Part shown: positions 41,216 to 53,181 of the stretch, piece by piece
Layout of the letters: each line of letters begins with the position of its first letter
How positions within the stretch are numbered: position 1 is the stretch's first letter
Origin: Plenodomus lindquistii
Taxonomy: Eukaryota > Ascomycota > Dothideomycetes > Pleosporales > Leptosphaeriaceae
NCBI GenBank assembly: GCA_025504975.1
Contig: JANUWI010000011.1
Span: 744,001 to 808,000, forward strand
Length of the DNA: 64,000 nt
Reading direction: 5' to 3'
Made by a program: the position numbers and the translations under genes
Notes under the pieces: model-generated
Seen by the model: only the letters and a program-made list of their open reading frames with translations
Told to the model about the DNA's origin: nothing
Database searches by the model: none

Positions 41216-44200
41216 GTGAGCGGTAGGGGGCCCGGGCGCGCAGTAGGCGAGACTTCGGAGGCAGCGAGGGCGCTTGGACGCGGTCACGTGGCGGGTGAGA
41301 GAAGGTAGCAGCGGTAGAGCATAGGTGGGCTGGCGGTGTGGACGGTGAAGGTGAGTGAAGGCAGCAGTGTCACGTGGAAGAGTGGCAATCTTGGTATGGG
41401 TAAAGGTGTAGTAACGCGCAGTGAGTGTGTTGCTGAGGGACGACGGGTTCCAGGTACGCTTGTCAATAAGCTTTTGGATGACAAAGGAACGTGCTGTTGG
41501 TAACGCGCAACAAGAAGGCAGCTCAAAGACGTGGCCAAGTTGAATCTAGACCTATAGGTAATGTCAGTCTGAAAGACGTCAGGGACGTACACAGTATACC
41601 TAAATCTTTCACATGTTCCTTGCAATAGGCCTGGGCCTTGCTATCGCCCATCAAGGCGATACGGCACTGTCATTGTGGTTAATACCCAGATGGAAAGAAG
41701 GTTCGAGATAGGCGGCAACTGCTACGTGATAAAGACGTGGCCTGATAGGATGTCCATCGCTTTATTTTACTCCAAGCATGACTCCAAGAGCACGGTACTG
41801 GTTCTTCCACGGACAATGGAGCTGTGCAAGGCATTTTCCCTAAGAGCTACAGATCTCGAGCATATATGTATGCATGGGCCACGGGTATGCGATGGAACAA
41901 CCTGTATGTATGGTAGTGAATTCAGACACCACGCGAGGGCATCACAACATCAACGAAAATCCCCTTGGTTTGGATATCGGGCAACAGATCAGACATCGAC
42001 GGGCCAACGGACGATAGACGTTACGGTGGAAAGTGTTGCGCAAGGTACCAGTCCGTCGATTCCACGCAGGACCAAGTAGCGAGTATCAATATGATCAGCG
42101 AGTGCGGACAACGAGACTTGGAAACGTCAGCCAAGCTCAAAACCATACATTTCTCATGCGCCCCAGTTACAGTAGAATCCTTAGCGTTCACATGGGGATG
42201 TGGACGATATGGCGGGTTTACATCTGATCTGACAGAAGGTACTATACGATGTAGACCCCACTCGCAAGAGATTGATGACTTCTAGATTCTAGAACCGAGT
42301 CGTGGAAGATTGATGAGAAGGATCAGGAAGCTTGGTGTGGATACAGAACGGAATGGCAGTTCCTCATATAAATAGCAAAGCGAATCGTAAGCTCACGGGT
42401 TTGCCAAATCCCCACGCGCAATTTCAGACAACGCCACAAACCCCACCGGATTTCATTGCGGTGATCGATCGTCGTAATCGATACAAGATGAATTGATTAC
42501 ACTGCACGCTTGGTGCGGCGCGTTGACAAACTCAAAATTTAGTGTGAACGAATACATGTTGTGTAGAGTGGTGAGAGTTGACCATTGTCCGTCTTGCTAC
42601 AAGTGCCAGACTCCAACATTGTGGATGCTGTTTTCGTTTACCTGCATTTGCGATCGTAAGGCAATAGTCTTCCAATCATAATAGGCTAGAAGAATGCATA
42701 GAGACATGAAGACGGTAAGATTCGAGAAGGTAACGTTACTGTGTACGTTGGTAAGATAAAAACAGGGCGATTAATCGACCGATCTACTTCATCTCCGAGT
42801 CATCATTTGTTGAGGCTGTGCTGGCATTGTTCGGCTTTGGCACGACCAGGATAAAAGCTGGACCGCTTTCACTGGACTTTAGTTCAACTTTGCGCAAATG
42901 AGAGCTCAGCACTGTCAGGAGACGATTGGATTGCCCCGATGCTGCGAACAACTCGATGACATAGGCTTGAGAAGTTATCAGGGGTTTGCAACAGTTGTCA
43001 GACATGTTCGAGTGCGACTGAATCCATCTGAAGCACTCGTGTTGGATGGTGGTGACTGTGTCTTATGCGGAAATACACTGACTGCTGTCGTGTCTCTGTC
43101 CCGCATGGGCGACCGGGTGTGGCCTCGCTAGAGCGAGCTGAGAAAAGGTGTGGCTTTCCGTTCGGCGACCGTTGGGAGTACGAGCACCGTTGCGAGGCGG
43201 GCCCGCTCCGAGGCAGCGCATGCAACATGCCCGACGACGAGATGTAGCCAAATCTGAAGCTGTTGTAGGAGTACTGTAACAAGGGCAACTTTCATGGACC
43301 GGAGCAACCGTCATGTCAAAGATGGCGTAAACTGCGACATGATTGCCATTATTGTCAGCCTTGAGAGTGCCTGTCTTGGGGGGCGGGTCGAAGCAATCGC
43401 GTGTCACACCTTGACGAATGAGTCGTAGCGCGGCAAAGCTAAGGCGGGCGGCGACCTGTCGCAACTCGAACATGCACACTTTTGCCCTCTTATCACGCCA
43501 ATCGAGCAGCACACGTCAATGGCGTCTCCACACGCACACACGAGCATCCCGCACGAGGCTCTCGCACCGTGTAACTTGTGTGTCGACTGTACCCTTTTTC
43601 ATTGTCGCACGCACAGCAGTTGGCGGTGAGGAGTTGCCGCTCATTTCAGCTCAATTCAGCCGTCTCCGCGTCGCCTCTTCTGCGCGGGCCTGTAGCTGCT
43701 GCGCATTGCTGCCAGGTACCCGCCCCATTGTGCAAGAGAGGAGGATCGGCGGCATGGGTGCCATCTATTTTGGCCAAGCGCCTGGAAACGCAATCTGGCG
43801 ACGGCCGGCGAGCAGCGCACGACAAAGCAGGAGACGGGAGGCGGGCGACAAGGCCCCCATTGTCCACTTGCACTCGCAAAGAAAGGACGAGGACGAGTAG
43901 GCTGGCCGCTGTTACACACCATCAGCCGCCAGCAATCGTCTTACCACGCCGCCTGACTACTACGCTTCTGCGCTACTAGTCAGCGCAAAGATGCCTGCCA
44001 CCTCTCAGCAACGTTCGTCTGCACGTGTTCGAGCAGCCGAGCGGCACCATGCCTCGCCGTTGCTGTTTCTGGCATCCTACTGGCTGGAGCCAAGCACCCA
44101 TGCCCACCCATGATGCGGTTCCTGGCTAAGGATGCCGCCTACTGGTCCTTGCAACAGCCTGGCCCCGAATGAAATTACCATCCGTCCAGGGGCCGGACAA

Positions 44201-44490
44201 CCCTGTGTCTTTGTGCATCCGAACTTTCCTTGGCCCACTCCTCGCAATGACCCAGCCGCTCATTCATATAGTGCTCGCTGGGCCCCCAGTTGTTCGATTC
44301 TGTACCACACCGCAAGGCTCACTTCCTTCACCACACTCGCTTTTCGTCTAGCTTAGACGTGTCCGTTCTTTGAACACCCCTCCAGCCATTCTCTTCTGGA
44401 TCAACAGCATTAGCGTGGAATTCTAGTCCTTGATATTTTCATCACCAACACACCCCTCAACCTCGATTGAAAGAGCAAGGAACTCTCAAG
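41216..44490. other. long intergenic region, no convincing gene
   Basis: Over 3.2 kb. Frames at 41675-42079, 42784-43005 (minus), 43063-43512 (minus) and 43418-43979 were examined and have no motifs, signal sequences or intron support. The minus-strand frame at 42784-43005 (SQAYVIELFAASG, AFILVVPKPN) is the most protein-like. The last 150 bases before 44491 are pyrimidine-rich, like a strong fungal promoter. Confidence 0.4.
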
Positions 44491-46611
44491 ATGATGAAGC
44501 TCACTGTTGCTTTCCTCATGGCCCTCGCGGCCGCGGATGCCGCTGAGGCCCGCAGCTCTCGCCAGGCCCGTCGCCAGTACGGATACGGATACGGTGCGGT
44601 CCCCCCCGCTGTCTCCAGCAGTGTGGTGCCAGCTGTCTCCAGCGTTGCCCCCATTCCCTCCAGCGCTGCTCCCATCCCTTCCAGCGCTGCTCCCATTCCT
44701 TCCAGCGCTGCTCCTGTTCCTTCCAGCGTTGCCCCAGTTTCCTCTGCTGAGGTCATCCCCTCATCAAGCACCCCAGCTGGCGCCACCTACTCGCCAACTC
44801 CCTCTGCTTCTGCAGGCTACGGCTACGGTGCTGTTCCCCCCGCCGGTGGTGCTAGCTCCAAGACCCCCGAGGCCGCTGCCAGCAGCTCTGTAGTTGTTCC
44901 CATTGAGAGCGCCACTGTTCCCGCTGAGTCCTCTGCCTACGGAAGCGGTTTCTCCACGTCCACTCCCGTTGCCGCTGAGACCTCCGCCGGCGTTTTCCCA
45001 TCTGGCTCAGCTGTCCCATCCGGCGCTGTTCCCAGCGGTGGATACGGAGGCGTTCCCTCTGTACCCGCTGGCGTTGTTCCCTCCAGCAGCGTTGTTCCCT
45101 CTGGCGCCGTTCCCTCCAGCAGCGCTGTTCCTTCCGTCCCTGCTGGCGTTGTTCCATCCAGCGGTGTCCCATCTGTCCCCACCGGCGCTGTTCCCAGCGG
45201 TGGATATGGAGGCATTCCCTCTGTCTCCGCCGGCGTTATTGCCTCCGGCAGCGTCATTCCCTCTAGCAGCGCCGCTCCCTCTGTCCCTGCTGGCGTTGTC
45301 CCATCCAGCGGCGTCCCATCCGTTCCAACTGGTGCAGTCCCCAGCGGTGGTTACGGAGGTGTTCCCCCCGCTGGCGTTCCCTCTAGCAGCGCCGCACCCT
45401 CTGTCCCCGCAGGTGCTGTCCCCTCCAGCGGCGTCCCAGGTGTGCCCACCGGTGCCGTTCCCAGCGGTGGATACGGTGGCGCGCAGCCTTCCTCCGTCGT
45501 CCCAGAGGCTTCCACCGCTGCCGTGAGCTCCGGCCTTCCCCCGTACCCGGGCACTGGATACCCTGCCTACCCCACTGGCACTGGATCTTCCCCATCCTCC
45601 ACTCCTCTGACTGATCTCGTCAGCAGCATTCACGCCACTCCCTCCGGCGGTGTCATTACCAGCGAGATCCCCATTTCTGAGCACGTCACCAAGGTCACTG
45701 AGACTCTCGTCTACACTATCGGTGTTGGCTCCTCAGCCCACCCAGTCACCACTGAGATCGTCTCCACCAGCACCTCCACCCAGTACAGGACTGTTGTTGT
45801 GACCGTTGGCAAGCCCACACCCACTCCTGCAACTCCCGTTGAGTCTGAAGGCGGATACTCCGCTGGTACACCAGAGGAGTCTACCTCCACCAGCACCGTG
45901 AAGGCCACCTCTACCAACACCAAGTACGTCACCGTCAAGCCTACTCCTTCTGCCAACGTCCCCGTCGGTAGTGAGGGCTACCCCACTGGTGCTCCTAGCG
46001 TCCCCGTCGGTAGCGAGGGATACCCCACTGGTTCTCCCAACGTCCCTGTCGGTAGCGAGAATGTCCCTACCGGCTCCGGCGAGGACTGCGCTGTTCCAGT
46101 CACCGTCACCGAGACTGTCAAGGAGACCGTCTACGTCACCAAGGGACCTGAGGCCTCTGCTACTCCTGAGGGAGCTGTCCCTACCCCTGGCAGCGAGTCT
46201 CCCGTTGCGTCTGCTACTCCTTCAGTCCCCTACCCTATCCCTAACAGCAACGGCACCTACCCGGCTGGCCCAACTGGCTTCAAGACCTCCACCAAGCCTG
46301 CCTACCCCATTGGTACCGGTGTTCCCTCCACCCCTAGCGCGACCTCTGAGCTTCCTTACTTCTCCTTCGTCTCTGAGGTAGCCACCCCATCCGAGACCCC
46401 AGAGGCTGCCACTTCCGCCGTCCCTGAGCCCTCCACCCCTGCCGCCGCCTACCCCCCTGCTGGCGGCAACGGCTACCCCTCATCCGCGGCTTCCCTTGAA
46501 ACTCCTTCCCCGTCTGAGGTCGAGACCCCCACCGAGTCTAAGGCCACCCCCACTCCTGCTCCTGAGAACGAGTACGGCAACGGCTACGACAGCTACGGTA
46601 GCTCCTACTAA
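44491..46611 (+). CDS. Secreted Pro/Ser/Ala/Val-rich repeat protein
   Basis: Single exon, 706 residues from the ATG pair at 44491. A signal peptide (MKLTVAFLMALAAADAAEA) is followed at residues 24-28 by RQARR, a likely Kex2-type cleavage site, then QYGYGYGAVPP. Repeats dominate: three copies of APIPSSA near residues 50-75; several longer units of the VPSVPAGVVPSS type, each closing with PTGAVPSGGYGG, between about 180 and 350; three VPVGSE-x-YPTG units near 490-525. Thr/Val strands (TKVTETLVYTIGVG, TVTETVKETVYVT) resemble fungal cell-surface proteins. There is no hydrophobic GPI-attachment tail; the end is NGYDSYGSSY. Probably a secreted or wall-associated, heavily O-glycosylated protein; function unknown. 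Confidence 0.82.
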   Translation: MMKLTVAFLMALAAADAAEARSSRQARRQYGYGYGAVPPAVSSSVVPAVSSVAPIPSSAAPIPSSAAPIPSSAAPVPSSVAPVSSAEVIPSSSTPAGATYSPTPSASAGYGYGAVPPAGGASSKTPEAAASSSVVVPIESATVPAESSAYGSGFSTSTPVAAETSAGVFPSGSAVPSGAVPSGGYGGVPSVPAGVVPSSSVVPSGAVPSSSAVPSVPAGVVPSSGVPSVPTGAVPSGGYGGIPSVSAGVIASGSVIPSSSAAPSVPAGVVPSSGVPSVPTGAVPSGGYGGVPPAGVPSSSAAPSVPAGAVPSSGVPGVPTGAVPSGGYGGAQPSSVVPEASTAAVSSGLPPYPGTGYPAYPTGTGSSPSSTPLTDLVSSIHATPSGGVITSEIPISEHVTKVTETLVYTIGVGSSAHPVTTEIVSTSTSTQYRTVVVTVGKPTPTPATPVESEGGYSAGTPEESTSTSTVKATSTNTKYVTVKPTPSANVPVGSEGYPTGAPSVPVGSEGYPTGSPNVPVGSENVPTGSGEDCAVPVTVTETVKETVYVTKGPEASATPEGAVPTPGSESPVASATPSVPYPIPNSNGTYPAGPTGFKTSTKPAYPIGTGVPSTPSATSELPYFSFVSEVATPSETPEAATSAVPEPSTPAAAYPPAGGNGYPSSAASLETPSPSEVETPTESKATPTPAPENEYGNGYDSYGSSY

Positions 46612-48433
46612 GCTTTGACGTCGTCCAAGGATGACTTGATTCGTAGCGATATCCGGTCGATTTGACCACTTTTCCTACATTTTCTGTCTGTCTGAAAACT
46701 CGATATTCGTGTCTCCTCAGGCAGGGACAAAGAGTGGTCGAGTGGTGGAGGAGTCTCCTTTGTAGCTTGCGCGGATTTGGTGCCTGTTGTACTGATTTTG
46801 TACAAAATGTCAATGCATGCTGTTTTTAACTTCACACTTGTTCATATCACTGCAGTGAAATGGAGCCAGTTGTCTACTTGGTCTACTATGTTTTTAATTT
46901 TGATAGGAAAAGCCATTTTTTGCATCGCTAGGAGTTTCGCCCTCTTGTACCTGAATTACACGATGATACTGAAAAAAAAATGTTTCAAATACTTCCCCTC
47001 ATCTGACGTGCCAGCCCTACCAGGAACCAAGCCAGCATCACCTTGCTAAAATGTTCCAGCCGTCGGATTCCGTACCTACATGCGTGATCCTGCCACAACC
47101 CTGCCTCACCCATGACATCAACCACATCACATCATACATCCCGTCTTGCACGTTCTTCTCCCAACAATTTTTAGCAACGGATGTTTCATCGTCGTTGGCC
47201 TTGCCGTGCGACCGGGCTGCTTCGCCCCCTCCCCCGCCCCCCTTTACATAAATCACCCGGCGCAACTAACGCAATGTAACATCCTTGTCGCTCCTCCAAC
47301 TGACTGACTTGTAAGCTTGCCCATGCCATGCAGCAGGGTAACATCGATTCGGAACCCCACCCGCATTCAGGTAGATTTCCTCTACAAATGGCATAATTCG
47401 CTCAGTGATTTTCATTGGATTTTGGGGGGCGTGAGTCGTGTGTGTGTTGGGTTGAGGAGACGCGCGTATATATGTTGGGGTGGGTTAACGTGGTACTCTG
47501 GGATGCGGAGAGAATGTGTGGAGCGAGGCGGAGATGAGGGGTGGGTATGCGCGGTGCATGGTGAACATGAAGGAAGGGGTGGGGAGATTAGTGAGGAATT
47601 TGGGGGGTGAGATGAGATGGCGTGCACTTGAGGATTAGTTCGACCTTGTTTCAAGATAACAACTCATGTGCGCATTTGTCCTCTGTGAAGGAAAACCTAC
47701 CTCTTTTGATACACCTTTGTATTGCCATGAGGCTTGGTAGTCTTGATAGTGTACCAGCATGTCTAGGCAGTCACGCCAGAATATAGTTGTATACTCTGCA
47801 GTCAGCCTATCTAGAATGTGACTTAAGGTTATGATACATTGCTGTCGCCTCTTCGCTGCAGACAGAATAACCCTACACATAGTTAGAATTGGCAGGGCAG
47901 GTGTGTCAAATTCAACGAGCTTTAGGGTTTGTAAGTGCATGCCTTGGTTGAGACTGTATGATACTCGCAGGCCATACATTCAAGTCTCATCGTGGATTCG
48001 AGCATGTCGAGCGCGTCATCAGGTAGGACCACCCTGTGAATTATCATCCTGATCTATGTACTCAACTCCCTACATTGGGTCGTAAGTGTGCCTAGGTTGC
48101 GACTCGACCTCTGTGTGTTTTCATCGTTCCCTGTCACTTCGCGATAATGCTCAATGTCCACAGTCTTGTACTCGGATGGTAATTCAATCACCACGAACAG
48201 CTCAGTAGAACCATGCTGAAGCTCCGCTAAATAGCTACTGTCTGCTATAGATTGTGTATGCTGTTACTATTATGGTAATATGCTCAGAAGTCAATGTCCA
48301 GAAGGCGGTCCCGGGACCAGCACCAATGTTACGGCAGATAAACTTCTTGAGCATGTCCGTGGGTATCTTGTGCTAAACGCCAAAGTCAAACGTGCAGTGC
48401 CTCATAGGCAATCTCCGGAAAAATTACAAATCC
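46612..48433. other. intergenic, no convincing gene
   Basis: Includes C-rich and poly-purine stretches (47221-47245; 47410-47600). Frames at 47412-47654 and 47635-47979 look like composition artefacts. Confidence 0.4.
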
Positions 48434-49429
48434 TCAATCATAGTCGTCATCGAAGTATCGGCGCCTTCTACCACCACCATACCCCAGATGTCTGCGCACC
48501 CAGAATTGATGATACGTCGAATAGTCCCTCTCACTGTTCAAGCCGAGCTGTTCAGCAACATTGACATAGCCATCCTCGTTCAGCTGTAAGCCAGTTGTAT
48601 CGATATCACCCAACTTGCCCTCAAGCCCAGTCTCCTCTGCCCATTTGGCACGACAGTACGGACATGTCGCTGAGCCCTTGGAAATGGCGATCCACTTCTG
48701 CATACAGTCCTTGTGTACGTTGTTCCCACAGCTGGACTTGCAGTACACCGTGTGCTCCTTGTCCTCGAGCTCGTCGTAGCAGATGGGACATTCGCCTTCA
48801 ATGGGTTTGCGGTTGGTGTCTTCGCCTTCCTTCTCGGTGCCATCTTTGCCATCTGTCTCGACACCTGGGATGGGCGGCGCGTTTTTGATCAGCTCGCGCA
48901 GCTCTGAACTCAGCAAAGCGAGTTGATATGCTATCTCCTCTCGAGCCTTGAGTACGCGAAGCATGACATAGACAATATGCTTGCATTGGTTCCCTTTCTC
49001 AGCGTGTGGGCAGTCGCATCGAGGTGTGAGGTCGATTCGGATGGTGTAAACATTGCCAGTCGACCCTGCCACACGAACCTTCTCTTGGGGAATCTCGTCG
49101 GTGCCGCATCGTTCGCGCGAGAGCACTGTGAGACGCTGTGTGAGCGCCCTTTGCTTCACGGTAAGATAGGTCTGCGGTGCATGTGCACGGAACTGCCGGA
49201 GTCGCTTCTCTTGGGCAGGCGCATCGCTCTTGCGCTTGCCCTTTTTCTTGGGAGACTTCTGAAGCGAATCTTCCGTGAGGTCAATCACCTCTGGGGCCGA
49301 TGTGGCCGTCTTCTTCTTCTTCTTCTTGGGTGTGGACTGGTATGCACTTGCTGCATCTTCGTTGTGTTCAGCGTATGCGACTGTCTTGCGCTTGCGCGTT
49401 GGCCGCACGGGTGCTAGGTGTGTGTCCAT
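48434..49429 (-). CDS. SWIM zinc finger plus RING finger protein (putative E3 ubiquitin ligase)
   Basis: Single exon, 331 residues. After a Lys-rich N terminus comes EVIDLTEDS, a likely SUMO-interacting motif preceded and followed by basic tracts. A SWIM finger (CDCPHAEKGNQCKHI) lies near residues 138-152 and a RING of the CPICYDEL ... CMQKW ... CPYC form near 219-265. SWIM followed by RING is the arrangement of MEKK1-related and ZSWIM2-type ligases. The SUMO motif suggests a SUMO-targeted ligase, which is inference. The tail is Arg/Gly-rich (GGGRRRRYFDDDYD). Confidence 0.82.
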   Translation of the reverse strand: MDTHLAPVRPTRKRKTVAYAEHNEDAASAYQSTPKKKKKKTATSAPEVIDLTEDSLQKSPKKKGKRKSDAPAQEKRLRQFRAHAPQTYLTVKQRALTQRLTVLSRERCGTDEIPQEKVRVAGSTGNVYTIRIDLTPRCDCPHAEKGNQCKHIVYVMLRVLKAREEIAYQLALLSSELRELIKNAPPIPGVETDGKDGTEKEGEDTNRKPIEGECPICYDELEDKEHTVYCKSSCGNNVHKDCMQKWIAISKGSATCPYCRAKWAEETGLEGKLGDIDTTGLQLNEDGYVNVAEQLGLNSERDYSTYHQFWVRRHLGYGGGRRRRYFDDDYD

Positions 49430-49864
49430 GATCCACCAGGCGAGGGAGATGAGTCAATTGCCTGCTTTGAAATTGTCGAAGTAGCGTGCGTGCCGTCGGA
49501 GTATAATTTGGGACAAAGAAAATGAATGGACAGTACGCTGTTTGATGGTGGAGGTGGCGATGTCGGTAAGGGTTATGACGTGCGATCGCACTTGCCAAAC
49601 CGACACGAAAACACGTGACGTGTCCCCATCCTTAACTTACCATACTAAACGGTCTAGAAAAGAAGATTGAATTGTTCGCATAGTCTCTAAAAGTAGCCAA
49701 GATAATATTCTATTAAATCTCAGTGCCTTTGTAGTCTCCTGGCTGTTGTATAGGCTCAAGCGTCATGCAGTCAACGTGATGGGGACACAATAAATACGAG
49801 CTACTTCGTAAGTGTCACTCTTCCACCGTCCTTTCAATCATGATCGATATGTTCTCTAGATATC
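49430..49864. other. intergenic between SWIM-RING gene 5' end and fusion gene 3' end
   Basis: No coding signal. Confidence 0.4.
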
Positions 49865-52120
49865 TCAAGCTACCTTGTTCTTTTCCTTCCACTCCCTTGC
49901 CGCCGTCTCATACGTACAAAACTCCACCTCGGCACCCCATCCCTGCATCCACTTCAACACCCTCTCAATCATGCCAATGACATGCGCCATTCCACTCGTA
50001 TCAGGATGCAAGACTAGCGGAAACACCATTGTGTCTTTCTCTCCCAAATCATTCACCTCTCCCCTGATCCACTCAAACTTATCTTTCCACATATTCTCAA
50101 TCACGCGGACGTCAACGTAGCCCTGCGAATTTGGCGTGTTGGGGTAGAACTGTAGAGGCGTCATATCTTCCGCATACCAGTTCGCTGGGATCTCAACGAG
50201 GGTCTTGCTAGTTGGTGCACTGGGCTTGGGGAGCGGCTTCATCCAGTCCTTGGCTGAAGTGTTCACGTCGTACTTTGGTGGAACGATTGGCGGCAACTTT
50301 GGAAGAAAGTATGGTCTGCTGTCGTGGTGGGAGAGTGAAGAGTCGTAGAGAAAAGCGTACTTCTCCAATAACTCGACGGTGTTTTCGCGCAGTTGGTACA
50401 AGGGAGCGCGATACCCGAGTGGCCGTTTTCCAAGAAGCTCCTGATACAGCGAAATGCAGTGCTCGATCACTTCACGCTCTTGAGCGGGCGTAAGTTGAGG
50501 TGCGCCTTCGTGGCAGTAACCGTGTAAACCGATCTCCGCGCCACTATCTTTGATGCCCTGGAACTCATCTGGGAAGCTCTCGGCTGAGTGCATGGGCACG
50601 AACCATGTCACTTTGTCCTGGATTCCGAGCTTCTTGAACAACTTCAACAAGCGCGGTACACCGACGTATGCTGAGAAGAAACCTGAACTATAATCGGCGA
50701 GGTTGTTGTCTGGATGTTGACCGGTACCTAGCCACCCTGAGACGGCATCAAAGTCCACGGAGATGAGCACTTTGATCTTGTTCTTGGTATGGGAAGGGGC
50801 GATAGATTCGTCAGGTGCGCTCACAGGGCTGACCGGGCTCGCTGGACTTTCTTGGTTCAGTGGCTCGACTTGCGTGGCTGCGAACGGCTGACTTCGACCT
50901 GATATCTGCACACCCTCCGTCGATGTACCAGAGATCTCGCCTTTGAGATTTGCAGGTGGTGTCTCAGGCTCGCTAGCAACCTGCTGAGACTTCTGGACCT
51001 CTTCCTCTGACCAAACAATCCTCCCCTCCATTCCGCCATCTACCGAGATGCATTGGCCAGAGATGTGACCAGCTGCTCGATGACTGGCGAGAAACGCGGC
51101 TGCTCTCGCAACGTCACTTGGCTGAGCGATTTTTCTGAGCGGGACACTAATCTCGTCAGCAATTAGTCGCATTGCCACAATTTCATGATTGCAGCGAGTA
51201 TCGAAGGACGTACGTTGCCTCTGCCTCTCTCCACAACTCTTTCGGATCATCAAGCCTCCCCTCAATCAACTTGGTATCTACCCAACCCGGCGCAACAGCA
51301 TTAATCCTTGCCTTCGAATTCAACCTTACAATCTCGTTCTTGACCGTCTTGACAAGGCCGTACTGTAACCCCGCCTTACCAGAAGCATACTCCACGTGGC
51401 CTGCCTGACCAAAGACACCGCACTCTGAGCCTGTGACAACAACACTAACATTCTTCACTTCGGATCCAGAGGATTTTTGAGCTTTCTCTACGCTCTTGAG
51501 GAAGTGCTTGATGGTTAGGAATGTACCGCGGACATTTACTGCATAGGTGCGTTCCCATAGCTCAGAGGGCATGTCCCAGATTGGGTAGCTGTTGGATTCA
51601 TCGGTGATTCCTGCGTTGGCACAGAGGATGTTGATGGGTTGGTTGAAATGATGGACTGCCTTTGCCATGGACTTTTCGATGGACTCTTCATCGCTGATGT
51701 TGCCTTGGAGGCAGTTCAAGTTCGGGTTGGCTGTTGATGCCAGATCATTTGGGCGAAGGTCGTGAGCGGAGACTTTGCATCCCTGTGCTGTCGTAGTATT
51801 AGTCGGTGTTTCCCACGCGTCATTGAAACAGGGAGTCTTCATATACAGGAAGGGTACCCCCGCTCCTTGTCTCACATAGCTGTGACGTACACGAGTCTAA
51901 TGGAGGCTTGATTATCCTACTCAACACGAAAGCCAGGAGACCTCTACTCCTTCACAAACACACAAAACGGACCCATGCATTGGCGCAGTACCAATCCCAG
52001 ACATCTCCAATATCAAAGAATATTCGACATACCTAAAAACTCCTGCACAATAGCACCGCCAATCCCCCCCGCCGCACCAGTAACAAATACATGCAGACCT
52101 TCCAACTCAAGAAACGACAT
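49865..52120 (-). CDS. Fusion protein: short-chain dehydrogenase plus polysaccharide (NodB-type) deacetylase
   Basis: Exons 52033-52120, 51214-51787 and 49865-51146; introns of 245 and 67 nt. The joins (EFLAQGCKVSAHDL and EAEATVPLRKIAQPSD) give one 647-residue frame. Residues 1-255 are a classical SDR: TGAAGGIG nucleotide loop, NAG, catalytic YASGK and the C-terminal AAGHISGQCISVDGG. A Pro/Ser-rich linker of about 85 residues follows. From about 345 a polysaccharide deacetylase fold runs: SVDFDAVSGW with metal-binding Asp, HGYCHEG, and GYRAPLYQL. The second domain is of the cytosolic PuuE-like kind, without a secretion signal. No stop or promoter-like gap separates the two parts. Substrates unknown. 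Confidence 0.85.
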
Positions 52121-53181
52121 TCTGAACAACCATGAAGCTCTCGAACAAGAAAAAACGCAAGACAAAAGTTCAGCTGTAAAACTAGCCCTGCGAGCATTTC
52201 TGCACTGGTACCCGCATCAACTACGTAATGCCCCAACCAACCAAGCTGACGATAAGATCCTGTTATCATTCGCGGCACGCAGGTACCACTACGAGGTAGA
52301 AATATCGCGTTTCGTCTCATTATAGTGAATGACTTAGCAAATACTACATCTGCGGATGGATCGTCCGCTTGTGTTGTACATTATGCGCCCTCTGTGTACT
52401 CCTCAATGAGTGTGTGTAGATTAGAGTAGTTCAAGATGGAAACGTGCACCAGCTGGACACCCAAAAAAAAAAATGCCAGAAAAAATAACATTGCGTCATC
52501 GCAAAACCACAACATTCACCCACCACCAGCATCAACCCGGAGCGCACCCCGATCACCATCTCATCTGCCCTTCCCCCCGCAACCACGAAGCTCTCCTCTA
52601 GAACACACGAAGAAGAACCAACACCCTAACCACCCCCGTCACTCACCACTCATCATCATCATCAAACCCAACCCCTCCCCCCCTCGCACCACCCACAGCC
52701 AACCGCCTTCTTCCTAATCACCAACTACATACATGCCCATTACCCCTCTCCAACGCCCCGCGTGCAGAAGTTTCCCCAAAAGGGAAGCCCACCTCCCAAG
52801 TGTCGATTGCAGCGCCCAAAGGGCACACTTGGGACGTGCGGACGTGGCCAATGGGAGTGTGGCGGGTAGAGGGGGCGGGACAGGGCGGGGGAGTCGACCA
52901 ATCGGGTTGGGGATTTGTGTTCTGTATTAGTTGGATGGGCACGCCTACGGCTTTGGGGGTTTGTGGTTTGGGTAGGTGATTGGTGTGGGAGAGTTTTAAG
53001 TGTAAAAGTTCTATGAGTTGGGGATGTCTGGGATGGTGGTGGGCTTTGAAGAAGGATTGGTGTGTGGGGTCATGACTGCTATTGCAGTTGAGTATTCATT
53101 GTGCTAGACTAAGTCATTGCTCGTTGTCCTTTGAGAGTGACATGGAGCTGTACAGAGGATGTTCGCCCAAATATGCTAGTC
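52121..53181. other. intergenic, low-complexity flank
   Basis: Contains A-rich (52461-52475) and C-rich stretches (52500-52720). Frames at 52436-52717 and 52718-52942 are composition artefacts. Confidence 0.4.

Noticed and set aside
41675..42285. Plus-strand open frames after the U2 gene
   Set aside because: No motifs, no intron support, and composition like the non-coding surroundings.
42784..43005. Minus-strand frame ending FILVVPKPN
   Set aside because: Protein-like, but only 73 residues with no family, and an in-frame stop lies a short way upstream; not enough to call a gene.
43063..43979. Overlapping frames on both strands
   Set aside because: Long only because of high G+C; Arg/Ser/Ala-rich with no features.
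44852..45684. Long minus-strand and other-frame ORFs within the secreted repeat protein
   Set aside because: They mirror the repeat codons of the real gene (Gly/Thr- or Arg/Gln-rich shadows).
46777..47049. Short hydrophobic frame
   Set aside because: Lies in a T-rich 3' flank; no start context or homology.
52436..52942. His/Pro/Ser-rich frames
   Set aside because: Products of C-rich low-complexity DNA.
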